Shown: piece after piece, positions 1 through 4,978 of the stretch | How positions within the stretch are numbered: position 1 is the stretch's first letter | Layout: each line of letters begins with the position of its first letter | From: Thiohalobacter sp. | GTDB lineage: Bacteria > Pseudomonadota > Gammaproteobacteria > Thiohalobacterales > Thiohalobacteraceae | Length of the DNA: 5,037 nucleotides | NCBI GenBank assembly: GCA_027030825.1 | Contig: JALVEM010000057.1 | Coordinates: forward strand, 1 to 5,037 | Reading direction: 5' to 3' | The notes under the pieces: generated by a model | Told to the model about the DNA's origin: nothing | The model's input: the letters and a program-made list of their open reading frames with translations, nothing else | The model's database searches: none | Translations under genes and position numbers: made by a program

Positions 1-704
1 CCGGACCGGCGGTCGGCCGCTGGCTGCGCCTGGGGGACCGCCGCTTCCGCGTCGCCGGGGTGCTCGCCACCGAAGGCCGCACCCTGGGTTTCGACAACGG
101 CGAACTGGTCGTCATCCCCGTGGCCTCCGCCCAGCGGCTCTTCGATCGCGAGGGTCTGTTCCGCATCCTGATCCAGGCGCGCAGCGCGGCGGCCCTGCCG
201 GCGGCCGAGGCCTGGGTGCGCGAGACCCTGATCCGCCGCCACCGGGGACACGAGGACTTCACGATCCTGACCCAGGGGGCGCTGCTCGCCTCCTTCGACA
301 GGATCCTGCGGGCCCTGACGCTCGGCGTGGCGGCGATCGCGGCCATCAGCCTGGGCGTGGCCGGCATTCTCATCATGAACCTGCTGCTGATCGGCATCGC
401 CCGCCGGATCCCGGAGATCGGGCTGCTCAAGGCGCTCGGCGCCAGCCAGCGCAGCATCCTGGTCCTGTTTCTCGCCGAGGCGGTGCTGCTCGCCCTGCTC
501 GGCGCGCTCGCCGGCCTGCTCGTCGGGGTGCTGGGCAATCGCCTGCTCGACCTGCTGCTTCCCGTGCTCGCCCCCCTCCGACCGCCCCGCTGGTCGCTGC
601 TGGCCGCGCCTGTCCTGGCCGTGACCACGGGCGCGGTCTTCGGCCTCTGGCCGGCGCGGCGCGCCGCACGGCTCCATCCCGTCGCGGCACTGGAACGTCG
701 ATGA
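1..704 (+). CDS. ABC transporter permease, FtsX/MacB type (5' end cut by window)
   Basis: C-terminal part (233 codons from base 3) of an inner-membrane permease of the FtsX/MacB family. These work with a separate ATPase to move lipoproteins, peptides or drugs, or to transmit force to periplasmic partners. The reading frame is open to the window edge, so the GTG at 60 is internal and not the start. The first ~95 visible residues are the end of the periplasmic MacB core domain (GPAVGR, LGFD, VVIP). The FtsX domain follows: a hydrophobic helix (AAIAAISLGVAGILIMNLLL), the family signature IPEIGLLKALGAS, a second hydrophobic stretch and a last helix before the typical WPARRAARLHPVAALE ending. It aligns along its whole visible length with the next gene (shared GPA.GR, LGFD, IP, LF.R), from which about 170 N-terminal residues appear to be missing upstream. 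Its TGA overlaps the next ATG by four bases. The family is firm; the substrate is unknown. Confidence 0.93.
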   Translation, partial: GPAVGRWLRLGDRRFRVAGVLATEGRTLGFDNGELVVIPVASAQRLFDREGLFRILIQARSAAALPAAEAWVRETLIRRHRGHEDFTILTQGALLASFDRILRALTLGVAAIAAISLGVAGILIMNLLLIGIARRIPEIGLLKALGASQRSILVLFLAEAVLLALLGALAGLLVGVLGNRLLDLLLPVLAPLRPPRWSLLAAPVLAVTTGAVFGLWPARRAARLHPVAALERR

Positions 705-1906
705 GCCTGGGCTGGCGTGATCTGCTGATCCTCGTCGCCGGCAGCATCGCCAGCCAGCGGCTGCGCAGCCTGCTGACCCTGATCGGCATCGCCATCGGAA
801 TCGCCGCGGTCATCCTCCTCACCTCGCTGGGCGAGGGGCTGCACCGCTACGTCCTCGAACAGTTCACGCAGTTCGGCAGTCACATCATCGCCATCAATCC
901 CGGCAAGGCCAGAGTGCACGGCGCCTCGGTGGGCATCTTCGGCACCGAACGGCCACTGACGCTCGAGGACGCCGGATCGCTGCGCCGCATTCGCGGCATC
1001 GAGGCCGTGGTCCCCTTCGTCTACGCCCAGGCAGACGTCGAGGCCGCGGGCCGGACCCGCGCCGTCTTCGTCTACGGCGTGGGACACGAAATGCCACAGG
1101 CCTACCGATTCCGGGTGGCGGCCGGGCGCTTCCTGCCCCCGGAAACCCCGGAGTCGGCGCGCCCGTTTGCGGTGCTGGGGAGCCGATTGCGCCGGGAACT
1201 GTTCGGTGACGGACCGGCGCTCGGGCGCCGTGTCCGCATCGCCCAGGAACGGTATCTGGTCATCGGCGTGATGGAACCCAAGGGCACCTTCCTCGGCTTC
1301 GACATGGACGACGCCGTCTACATCCCGGCCGCACGCGCCCTGTCCCTGTTCAACCGGGACAGCCTGGTGGAGATCGATCTGCTCTATCGCCCCGGACTGG
1401 ACGAGGCGGAGCTGGTGGCGCGCATCCGCCGCCTGCTCGCGGCGCGGCACGGGCGCGACGACGTGACCATCACCACGGAGAAGGACATGCTCGAGGTGCT
1501 GGGCAACATCCTCGACATGCTCACCCTGACGGTGGCCGGGCTGGGGGGCATTTCCCTGCTGGTGGGCGCGGTCGGCATCCTCACCATCCAGAGCATCGCC
1601 GTGACCGAACGCACCCACGAGATCGGTCTGCTGCGCGCGCTCGGCGCCGAGACCCGCACCATCGCCCTGCTGTTCCTGGGCGAGGCTGCCGTGCTCGGCG
1701 TGGCCGGAGGTGCCGCCGGACTGCTGGCCGGCTGGAGCGGCGCCCGGCTGCTCGGCCTGGTCATCCCGGGACTGCCCGTGCACACGCCGCTGGAATACGC
1801 CCTGGCGGCCGTGCTGGTGTCCCTGCTGATCGGGCTGCTGGCCGGGCTGCAGCCGGCGCTGCGCGCCGCGCGCCTCGACCCGGTCGAGGCCCTGCGCTCG
1901 GAATGA
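701..1906 (+). CDS. ABC transporter permease, FtsX/MacB type
   Basis: Complete 401-residue inner-membrane permease of the MacB/FtsX family, a normal length for the group. Helix 1 lies at about residues 22-43, preceded by the typical QRLRSLLTLIGIAIGIAAV. A MacB-like periplasmic core spans about 45-260 (DAGSLRRIRGIEAVVPFV; LGSRLRRELFG; IGVMEPKG; AVYIPA). The FtsX domain has helices at about 273-298, 320-345 and 364-386, the signature ERTHEIGLLRALGA at 303-316, and the closing PALRAARLDPVEALRSE. The start is the ATG in the ATGA overlap with the upstream permease, which implies translational coupling; no independent promoter is expected there. With its paralogue upstream it probably forms a heterodimeric channel. 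The ATP-binding subunit, and any MacA-like adaptor, is not in this window. LolC/LolE-like, MacB-like and other export roles cannot be separated from sequence alone. Confidence 0.95.
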   Translation: MSLGWRDLLILVAGSIASQRLRSLLTLIGIAIGIAAVILLTSLGEGLHRYVLEQFTQFGSHIIAINPGKARVHGASVGIFGTERPLTLEDAGSLRRIRGIEAVVPFVYAQADVEAAGRTRAVFVYGVGHEMPQAYRFRVAAGRFLPPETPESARPFAVLGSRLRRELFGDGPALGRRVRIAQERYLVIGVMEPKGTFLGFDMDDAVYIPAARALSLFNRDSLVEIDLLYRPGLDEAELVARIRRLLAARHGRDDVTITTEKDMLEVLGNILDMLTLTVAGLGGISLLVGAVGILTIQSIAVTERTHEIGLLRALGAETRTIALLFLGEAAVLGVAGGAAGLLAGWSGARLLGLVIPGLPVHTPLEYALAAVLVSLLIGLLAGLQPALRAARLDPVEALRSE

Positions 1907-1909
1907 ATT

Positions 1910-2902
1910 TCAGAAGTCGTTGACCAGCACGATCTTGCCGATGTGCTCGCCGGCCTCCATGCGGGCATGGGCCGCCGCCACCTCGGTGAAGCCGAAGCGC
2001 CGCTCGTCGAGCAGGGGGCGCAACCGCCCGCCATCCACCCGCGCCGCGATCTCGCGCAGGATCTCTCCGTGATGCTCGCGGCGCACGTTGTGCAGCATGG
2101 GGATCAGCATGAACACCGTATGGAGCGTGAGCTGCTTCTGGAAGGCCGGCTTGATGTCGAGCGTGGACCGCCCGCTGATGGTGACCACCTGCCCGTAGAG
2201 GCCCGCCGCCGTGATCGAATCGACGAGCACCTGCTTGCCGACGGTGTCGAACACGGCATCGAAGCCCTGTCCGGCGGTGAGCCGCGCCACATACCGATCG
2301 ACGGTCTCCTGTGAATGAATGACCGCTTCCTGCGCCCCCAGCGAACGGGCCAGCGACGCCTTGTGCTCGTTTCCGACCGTGACCGTGACCCGCGCCCCTG
2401 CATCCGCGGCGAGCTGGACGCCGATGTGTCCGACGCCCCCGGTACCGCCATGGATCAGCAGGTGCATGCCCTCCCGGACCCCGACCTTGTCGACGAGCGC
2501 CTCCCAGGCCGTGATGGAGACCAGCGGCAGCGCCGCGGCCTCCTCCAGCGACAGCGATTCCGGTGCCGGGGCGATCAGGCGGGCATCGGCGATCATGTAC
2601 TCGGCGAGCGCGCCGGGCAGTCCCCGGACGCCGCCGGCGCAACCGAACACGGCATCCCCTTCCGCGAAGCCCTCCACCCCGGGGCCCAGGGCATCGACGA
2701 CGCCGGCCACGTCGCCATGCAGGACGGCCGGAAACTCGGGTCCCACGGGGACATCACCACGGCGGATCTTGGTATCCACCGGATTGAGGCTGCTGGCGCG
2801 CACCCGGATGCGGACCTCGCCCGGCCCGGGTTCCGGATCCGGCAACTCCCGCAGTTCGAAGACCTCCGGCGGACCGAACCTGTCGATCACCATGGCTTTC
2901 AT
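1910..2902 (-). CDS. MDR-family NAD(P)H:quinone oxidoreductase / zinc-less alcohol dehydrogenase-like protein
   Basis: A 330-residue cytoplasmic medium-chain dehydrogenase/reductase. It has an N-terminal GroES-like domain (about 1-120; SSLNPVD at 37-43, HGDVAGVV at 62-69) and a Rossmann nucleotide-binding domain (about 125-265) with the glycine-rich loop HGGTGGVGHIGVQLA at 151-165. A C-terminal strand closes the fold (GKIVLVNDF). The only cysteine is at residue 88 and no four-cysteine structural zinc lobe is present, which points to the quinone-oxidoreductase branch, usually NADPH-dependent reduction of quinones or enones, rather than a zinc alcohol dehydrogenase. The true substrate is not readable. 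The start ATG at 2902 has GGAGGT at 2914-2909, six bases upstream; an in-frame ATG three codons later lacks this spacing. It is divergent from the PEBP gene and ends 3 bp from the convergent permease gene, with no terminator hairpin between them. Confidence 0.93.
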   Translation of the reverse strand: MKAMVIDRFGPPEVFELRELPDPEPGPGEVRIRVRASSLNPVDTKIRRGDVPVGPEFPAVLHGDVAGVVDALGPGVEGFAEGDAVFGCAGGVRGLPGALAEYMIADARLIAPAPESLSLEEAAALPLVSITAWEALVDKVGVREGMHLLIHGGTGGVGHIGVQLAADAGARVTVTVGNEHKASLARSLGAQEAVIHSQETVDRYVARLTAGQGFDAVFDTVGKQVLVDSITAAGLYGQVVTISGRSTLDIKPAFQKQLTLHTVFMLIPMLHNVRREHHGEILREIAARVDGGRLRPLLDERRFGFTEVAAAHARMEAGEHIGKIVLVNDF

Positions 2903-2917
2903 GCCTGCACCTCCCCA

Positions 2918-2945
2918 TTGAGCTTGAATCCCGGGCGACTATGCT
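2918..2945 (+). promoter_or_regulatory. Probable sigma70-type promoter of the PEBP/membrane-protein unit
   Basis: TTGAGC (2918-2923) and TATGCT (2940-2945) are separated by 16 bases, each with four consensus matches. They lie about 42 bases upstream of the PEBP start, which leaves a short leader carrying the Shine-Dalgarno. The -10 is part of the 10-base word TATGCTTACA, which recurs at 4053. Confidence 0.45.
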
Positions 2946-2965
2946 TACATCAATCGTCAAGGCAA
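2938..2965 (-). promoter_or_regulatory. Possible promoter of the MDR oxidoreductase gene
   Basis: On the minus strand TTGCCT (2965-2960) lies 16 bases from CATAGT (2943-2938), each matching four of six sigma70 consensus bases. It sits about 36 bases upstream of the gene's start codon. The match is weak and is proposed mainly from position. It overlaps the -10 of the opposite promoter, so the two could exclude each other. Confidence 0.3.
2940..2949 (+). repeat. TATGCTTACA word, copy 1
   Basis: This perfect 10-base word recurs at 4053-4062, and three more bases (AAT) match after a two-base mismatch. Here it contains the proposed -10 of the PEBP promoter. The two copies lie in the upstream regions of two successive transcription units, so a shared binding site is possible; chance is not excluded. 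Confidence 0.4.
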
Positions 2966-2973
2966 ATCCAGAC

Positions 2974-2981
2974 AAGGAGGT
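2974..2981 (+). promoter_or_regulatory. Strong ribosome binding site fixing the PEBP start
   Basis: AAGGAGGT is a near-perfect anti-16S match five bases before the ATG at 2987. It decides the start, because the same frame stays open upstream for hundreds of bases through the divergent oxidoreductase gene. Confidence 0.9.
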
Positions 2982-2986
2982 GTGCC

Positions 2987-3454
2987 ATGCAGATCCGTTC
3001 CCCCGCCTTCGAACACATGGGGCACATCCCCATGCAATACACCTGCGAGGGGCGCGACGTCTCCCCGCCGCTCGAATTCGTCGACGTGCCCGAGGAGGCC
3101 GCCAGCCTGGCACTGATCGTCGACGATCCGGACGCGCCCGACCCGGCGGCGCCGAAGATGACCTGGGTGCACTGGATCCTCTACAACCTGCCTCCCGACC
3201 TGAACGGACTGCCGGAGGGCGTGGGCGTGCTGCCGGAGGGGACGCTCGAAGGCATCAACGACTGGGGACGCACGGGATACGGCGGCCCCTGCCCGCCCAT
3301 CGGGCGGCATCGCTACTTCTTCAAGCTCTACGCACTGGACCGGTTGCTGCCGGACCTCGAGGAACCCACCAGGGAGGTGCTGGAATCCGCCATGGAAGGG
3401 CATGTGATCGCCACCGCCGAGCTCGTCGGCACCTACGAGAAACAGCGCCCCTGA
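2987..3454 (+). CDS. YbhB/YbcL family PEBP-like protein
   Basis: A 155-residue protein of the phosphatidylethanolamine-binding protein (PEBP/Raf kinase inhibitor-like) superfamily, the usual size for bacterial YbhB/YbcL members. Family marks in order are: SPAFEHMGHIPMQYTCEG with SPPLEF (5-31), the ligand-pocket motif DDPDAP (46-51), VHWILYNLP (61-69), GYGGPCPP (97-104) and HRYFFKLYALD (108-118). No signal peptide is visible, so it should be cytoplasmic like YbhB. The family binds anionic or phospholipid head-group ligands in a small pocket, and its physiological role in bacteria is largely unsettled. The start is set by the strong Shine-Dalgarno at 2974-2981; the longer in-frame extension upstream is antisense to the oxidoreductase and is not real. 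It is followed after 25 bp by a membrane-protein gene with its own ribosome binding site, so the two are probably co-transcribed. Confidence 0.95.
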   Translation: MQIRSPAFEHMGHIPMQYTCEGRDVSPPLEFVDVPEEAASLALIVDDPDAPDPAAPKMTWVHWILYNLPPDLNGLPEGVGVLPEGTLEGINDWGRTGYGGPCPPIGRHRYFFKLYALDRLLPDLEEPTREVLESAMEGHVIATAELVGTYEKQRP

Positions 3455-3465
3455 CGGCCAACACC

Positions 3466-3474
3466 AAGGAGGAA
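3466..3474 (+). promoter_or_regulatory. Strong ribosome binding site for the four-helix membrane protein
   Basis: AAGGAGGAA lies five to seven bases before the ATG at 3480, in the 25-bp gap after the PEBP stop. It supports both the start choice and the reality of this otherwise unrecognised gene. Confidence 0.85.
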
Positions 3475-3479
3475 ACACC

Positions 3480-4049
3480 ATGATCGGCACCAGGAACGTG
3501 GTATTCGGATTTCTCTTTCTGGCACTGAGCGCCGCTCTCGGCCCCTACATGGTCGTCAGACTGCTGCCCGAGGTCGACAAGGCCGCCCAGCAGCGTCAGC
3601 AGCACATGGCCGAGCTTCAGCTCCTGGCCAGCAACGATTTCGAAAAGGATCTCGAACCCGTGCCCGGCGATGAACTTGCACGCACCAACAGCACGGCCCT
3701 GCTGGCGCTGAACCGCTTCCTGCAGCAGCGCCAGATCGTCGACGGCATCAAGGGCGGCCCCCATGCCCACGGCAACCTCGAATCGCTGCTCAACATCGCC
3801 GTCGGCCTGACGCTCGCCTTTCTGACGGTGCCTGCGCTGCTCAAGCAGCTCATCAGCTGGTGCTTCATCCTTGGCACCCTGCTGCATTCCGGGATGCTCT
3901 ATCTCGCGGTCGTCTTCGAACAGGCCTGGGCCGGCAGTGTGCTCGCCACCGGCATCGGCCCCCTGCTGATTCTGGCCGGACTGGTGCTGACCGGCGTGGC
4001 GGCTGCCATCGGCTTCGGTAAGGCACGAACTGGCGGGGCAGAGGCGTAA
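3480..4049 (+). CDS. Unrecognised four-helix inner-membrane protein with HAHGN motif
   Basis: A 189-residue protein that I do not recognise. Hydrophobic segments lie at about residues 7-29 (possibly a signal anchor), 102-121, 124-146 and 152-180. Between the first and second is a polar, Gln/Glu-rich loop of about 70 residues (30-101) that is predicted soluble and could be helical (KAAQQRQQHMAELQLLA). Just before helix 2 is the motif PHAHGNLESLLN (H95, H97), and helix 3 contains LLHSG (H136). Histidines at membrane edges can bind metal or haem, but this is inference only. The ending KARTGGAEA is short and polar. The excellent Shine-Dalgarno, codon use like its neighbours and co-direction with the PEBP gene 25 bp upstream make it a real gene, probably in the same operon. 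The TAA stop is followed by an AT-rich promoter region with no clear terminator. No enzymatic or transport function can be assigned. Confidence 0.85.
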   Translation: MIGTRNVVFGFLFLALSAALGPYMVVRLLPEVDKAAQQRQQHMAELQLLASNDFEKDLEPVPGDELARTNSTALLALNRFLQQRQIVDGIKGGPHAHGNLESLLNIAVGLTLAFLTVPALLKQLISWCFILGTLLHSGMLYLAVVFEQAWAGSVLATGIGPLLILAGLVLTGVAAAIGFGKARTGGAEA

Positions 4050-4062
4050 GAATATGCTTACA
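4046..4062 (+). repeat. TATGCTTACA word, copy 2, inside a GTAAG-N6-CTTAC inverted repeat
   Basis: The second copy of the word (4053-4062) overlaps a small dyad, GTAAG (4046-4050) and CTTAC (4057-4061), spaced by six bases. The dyad begins in the stop codon of the membrane-protein gene. It could be an operator half-site pair or chance. It is too weak and too far from the T-run at 4074-4079 to be a standard terminator. Confidence 0.35.
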
Positions 4063-4079
4063 AGAATTTGAGATTTTTT

Positions 4080-4105
4080 CGATATTGACTGAACCCGCCA
4101 TATCG
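4080..4105 (+). promoter_or_regulatory. Inverted repeat CGATAT-N14-ATATCG over the LTD-gene promoter
   Basis: Two perfect six-base arms (4080-4085 and 4100-4105) flank a 14-base spacer. The left arm meets the first base of the -35 box and the right arm ends just before the -10, so a protein bound here would cover the core promoter. It is a candidate repressor operator, seen directly as a dyad; the function is inferred. Confidence 0.35.
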
Positions 4106-4112
4106 GTATGAT
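4085..4112 (+). promoter_or_regulatory. Strong sigma70-type promoter of the LTD sorting-signal gene
   Basis: TTGACT (4085-4090) and TATGAT (4107-4112) each match five of six consensus bases with a 16-base spacer, in the most AT-rich stretch of the window. Transcription would begin near 4119, giving a leader of about 40 bases with AGGGGAA at 4149-4155 before the ATG at 4161. No -24/-12 sigma54 element, reported for some PEP-CTERM genes, is evident. Confidence 0.7.
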
Positions 4113-4160
4113 GCCGCCGCGACAAAAGCTGACATCAAACCACCTCACAGGGGAACAGAC

Positions 4161-4793
4161 ATGGAAGAAACCAGGATGGCGCCTCAGGGAGCGAGGCGCG
4201 CGACGGCATTTTCCTGCCTTGCCTTTCTTGCAGTCTCCGTCCAGGCCGCGAGCATCTCGGAGATTTTCTATGATGCGCCCGGCAGCGATGGAGGAAACAC
4301 CTTTATCGAACTGACGGGCCGGCCGGGCGAGACGCTCGACGGACTGCGGCTGATCGGCGTCAACGGCAGCAACGGTTCGGACTATCTCGTGATCGAGCTA
4401 TCGGGCACCATGCCCGCCGACGGTGTGCTGCTGATCGCCGACGGCAGTGAAGACAGCAGCGCCATCCACGGTGCCCGGCTCTACACCCGCGCAGACCTCC
4501 AGAACGGTCCGGATTCCCTCCAGCTGCGCCGCGGCGACCGGGTGATCGATGCCGTGGGTTACGGCGACTTTTCGAACGCCGTGTTCGCCGGGTTCGGCAC
4601 ACCGGCCGTCGACGTCGCCGCCGGGAAATCGCTGACGCGGATCGCCTGGACCGGCGACAACGCCAGCGACTACGTGGAAGCCGATCCCACCCCCGGCGTG
4701 GCTGCGCCTGCGCCGGTACCCCTGCCCGGCGCCCTCTGGCTGTTCGCCTCCGGACTCCTCGGGCTTGCGATTCGAGCCGGCAGCGAAAGCTGA
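4161..4793 (+). CDS. Exported lamin-tail-domain protein with VPLPG (PEP-CTERM-like) sorting signal
   Basis: A 210-residue secreted protein. Residues 1-29 form a signal peptide: Arg-containing n-region, hydrophobic core ATAFSCLAFLAVSV and likely cleavage after VQA. Residues 31 to about 178 resemble a lamin-tail domain (LTD), an immunoglobulin-like beta fold: ISEIFYDAPGSDGGNTFIEL opens it, then GLRLIGVNG, a VLLIAD strand, DSLQLRRGDRVIDAVGYG and SLTRI near the end. A Pro/Ala linker leads to VPLPG (186-190) and a hydrophobic helix ALWLFASGLLGLAI (191-204), the tripartite layout of exosortase substrates of the PEP-CTERM/VPLPA type. The terminal basic cluster is unusually weak: one Arg, ending RAGSES. 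Exosortase processing would place it on the cell surface or in the extracellular matrix; neither exosortase nor EPS genes are here. The first ATG is preferred because AGGGGAA precedes it by five bases; ATG at 4176 is a weaker alternative. It is a single-gene unit with its own promoter and terminator. Confidence 0.88.
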   Translation: MEETRMAPQGARRATAFSCLAFLAVSVQAASISEIFYDAPGSDGGNTFIELTGRPGETLDGLRLIGVNGSNGSDYLVIELSGTMPADGVLLIADGSEDSSAIHGARLYTRADLQNGPDSLQLRRGDRVIDAVGYGDFSNAVFAGFGTPAVDVAAGKSLTRIAWTGDNASDYVEADPTPGVAAPAPVPLPGALWLFASGLLGLAIRAGSES

Positions 4794-4823
4794 CCACACG
4801 AAATCATCGGTTTCGCCTCCCAT

Positions 4824-4873
4824 ACGGGCACGTCCATGGACGGACGCAACCGAAGGGAATCGGTTCTGCCCGT
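4824..4873 (+). other. Predicted three-way-junction RNA structure in the LTD gene 3' UTR
   Basis: Fifty bases fold with 18 uninterrupted Watson-Crick pairs. The outer stem ACGGGCA (4824-4830) pairs with TGCCCGT (4867-4873). Inside it are hairpin CGTCC/GGACG (4831-4835/4842-4846, loop ATGGAC) and hairpin AACCGA/TCGGTT (4848-4853/4860-4865, loop AGGGAA). Single C residues (4847, 4866) are the only unpaired junction bases. It lies 30 bases after the stop codon and six bases before the terminator hairpin, so it would be in the mRNA 3' UTR or a processed small RNA. The pairing is seen directly; biological use is inference, and I match it to no known family. Confidence 0.45.
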
Positions 4874-4878
4874 CGCTT

Positions 4879-4908
4879 CGGGTCTGCCGCCAGGCAGACC
4901 CGTTTTTT
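4879..4908 (+). terminator. Intrinsic terminator of the LTD gene
   Basis: CGGGTCTGCC (4879-4888) pairs perfectly with GGCAGACCCG (4893-4902) across a GCCA loop and is followed directly by six T (4903-4908), then a further T-rich run to 4919. This is a textbook Rho-independent terminator for the rightward transcript, 85 bases after the stop codon. Confidence 0.95.
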
Positions 4909-4938
4909 ATTTCTTTTTTACCTCGTCCTTGCGGCATG

Positions 4939-4968
4939 AAAAAACCCCGATCGGATTCCGATCGGGGT
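4939..4968 (-). terminator. Intrinsic terminator of the rRNA operon
   Basis: CCCCGATCGG (4945-4954) and CCGATCGGGG (4958-4967) form a perfect 10-bp stem, 11 with the flanking A-T pair, and a three-base loop. Six A at 4939-4944 read as a U-tract on the minus strand. It lies about 11 bases after the 5S 3' end and ends the leftward rRNA transcript. Read rightward it has no T-tract, so it is directional. Confidence 0.95.
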
Positions 4969-4978
4969 CTGGGATAGG

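Noticed and set aside
60..62. GTG as the start codon of the first permease
   Set aside because: The frame is open to the window edge and the upstream residues (GPAVGRW and onward) align with the second permease, so the GTG is an internal Val codon.
1910..2902. Classical zinc alcohol dehydrogenase
   Set aside because: The four-cysteine structural zinc lobe is absent and only one cysteine is present in the protein, so the quinone-oxidoreductase branch fits better.
2315..2986. Long in-frame open extension upstream of the PEBP gene on the + strand
   Set aside because: It is antisense to the oxidoreductase, whose protein motifs are clear. The PEBP family length and the strong Shine-Dalgarno both fix the start at 2987.
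4046..4079. Terminator after the membrane-protein gene (GTAAG/CTTAC hairpin plus a T-run)
   Set aside because: The stem is only 5 bp and AT-rich, and the T-run begins 12 bases after it, so it does not meet the form of an intrinsic terminator.
3321..4148. Long minus-strand open frame opposite the membrane-protein gene
   Set aside because: Its translation shows no domain, and its C-terminal part is antisense to the PEBP gene. The + strand gene has a good ribosome binding site and coherent hydrophobic helices.
4832..4841. Perfect palindrome GTCCATGGAC as a stand-alone operator
   Set aside because: It is better explained as part of the larger nested fold and is not near a promoter.
4824..4873. 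c-di-GMP-I (GEMM) riboswitch, suggested by the GGACGCAA stretch at 4842-4849
   Set aside because: The flanking GEMM elements (the GCC partner strand, the tetraloop and its receptor arm) are absent, and the pairing pattern here is different. The element is also downstream of the gene rather than upstream.
4398..4937. Minus-strand open frame opposite the LTD gene
   Set aside because: It runs through the terminator hairpin and 3' UTR, has no recognisable motif and is explained by high GC.
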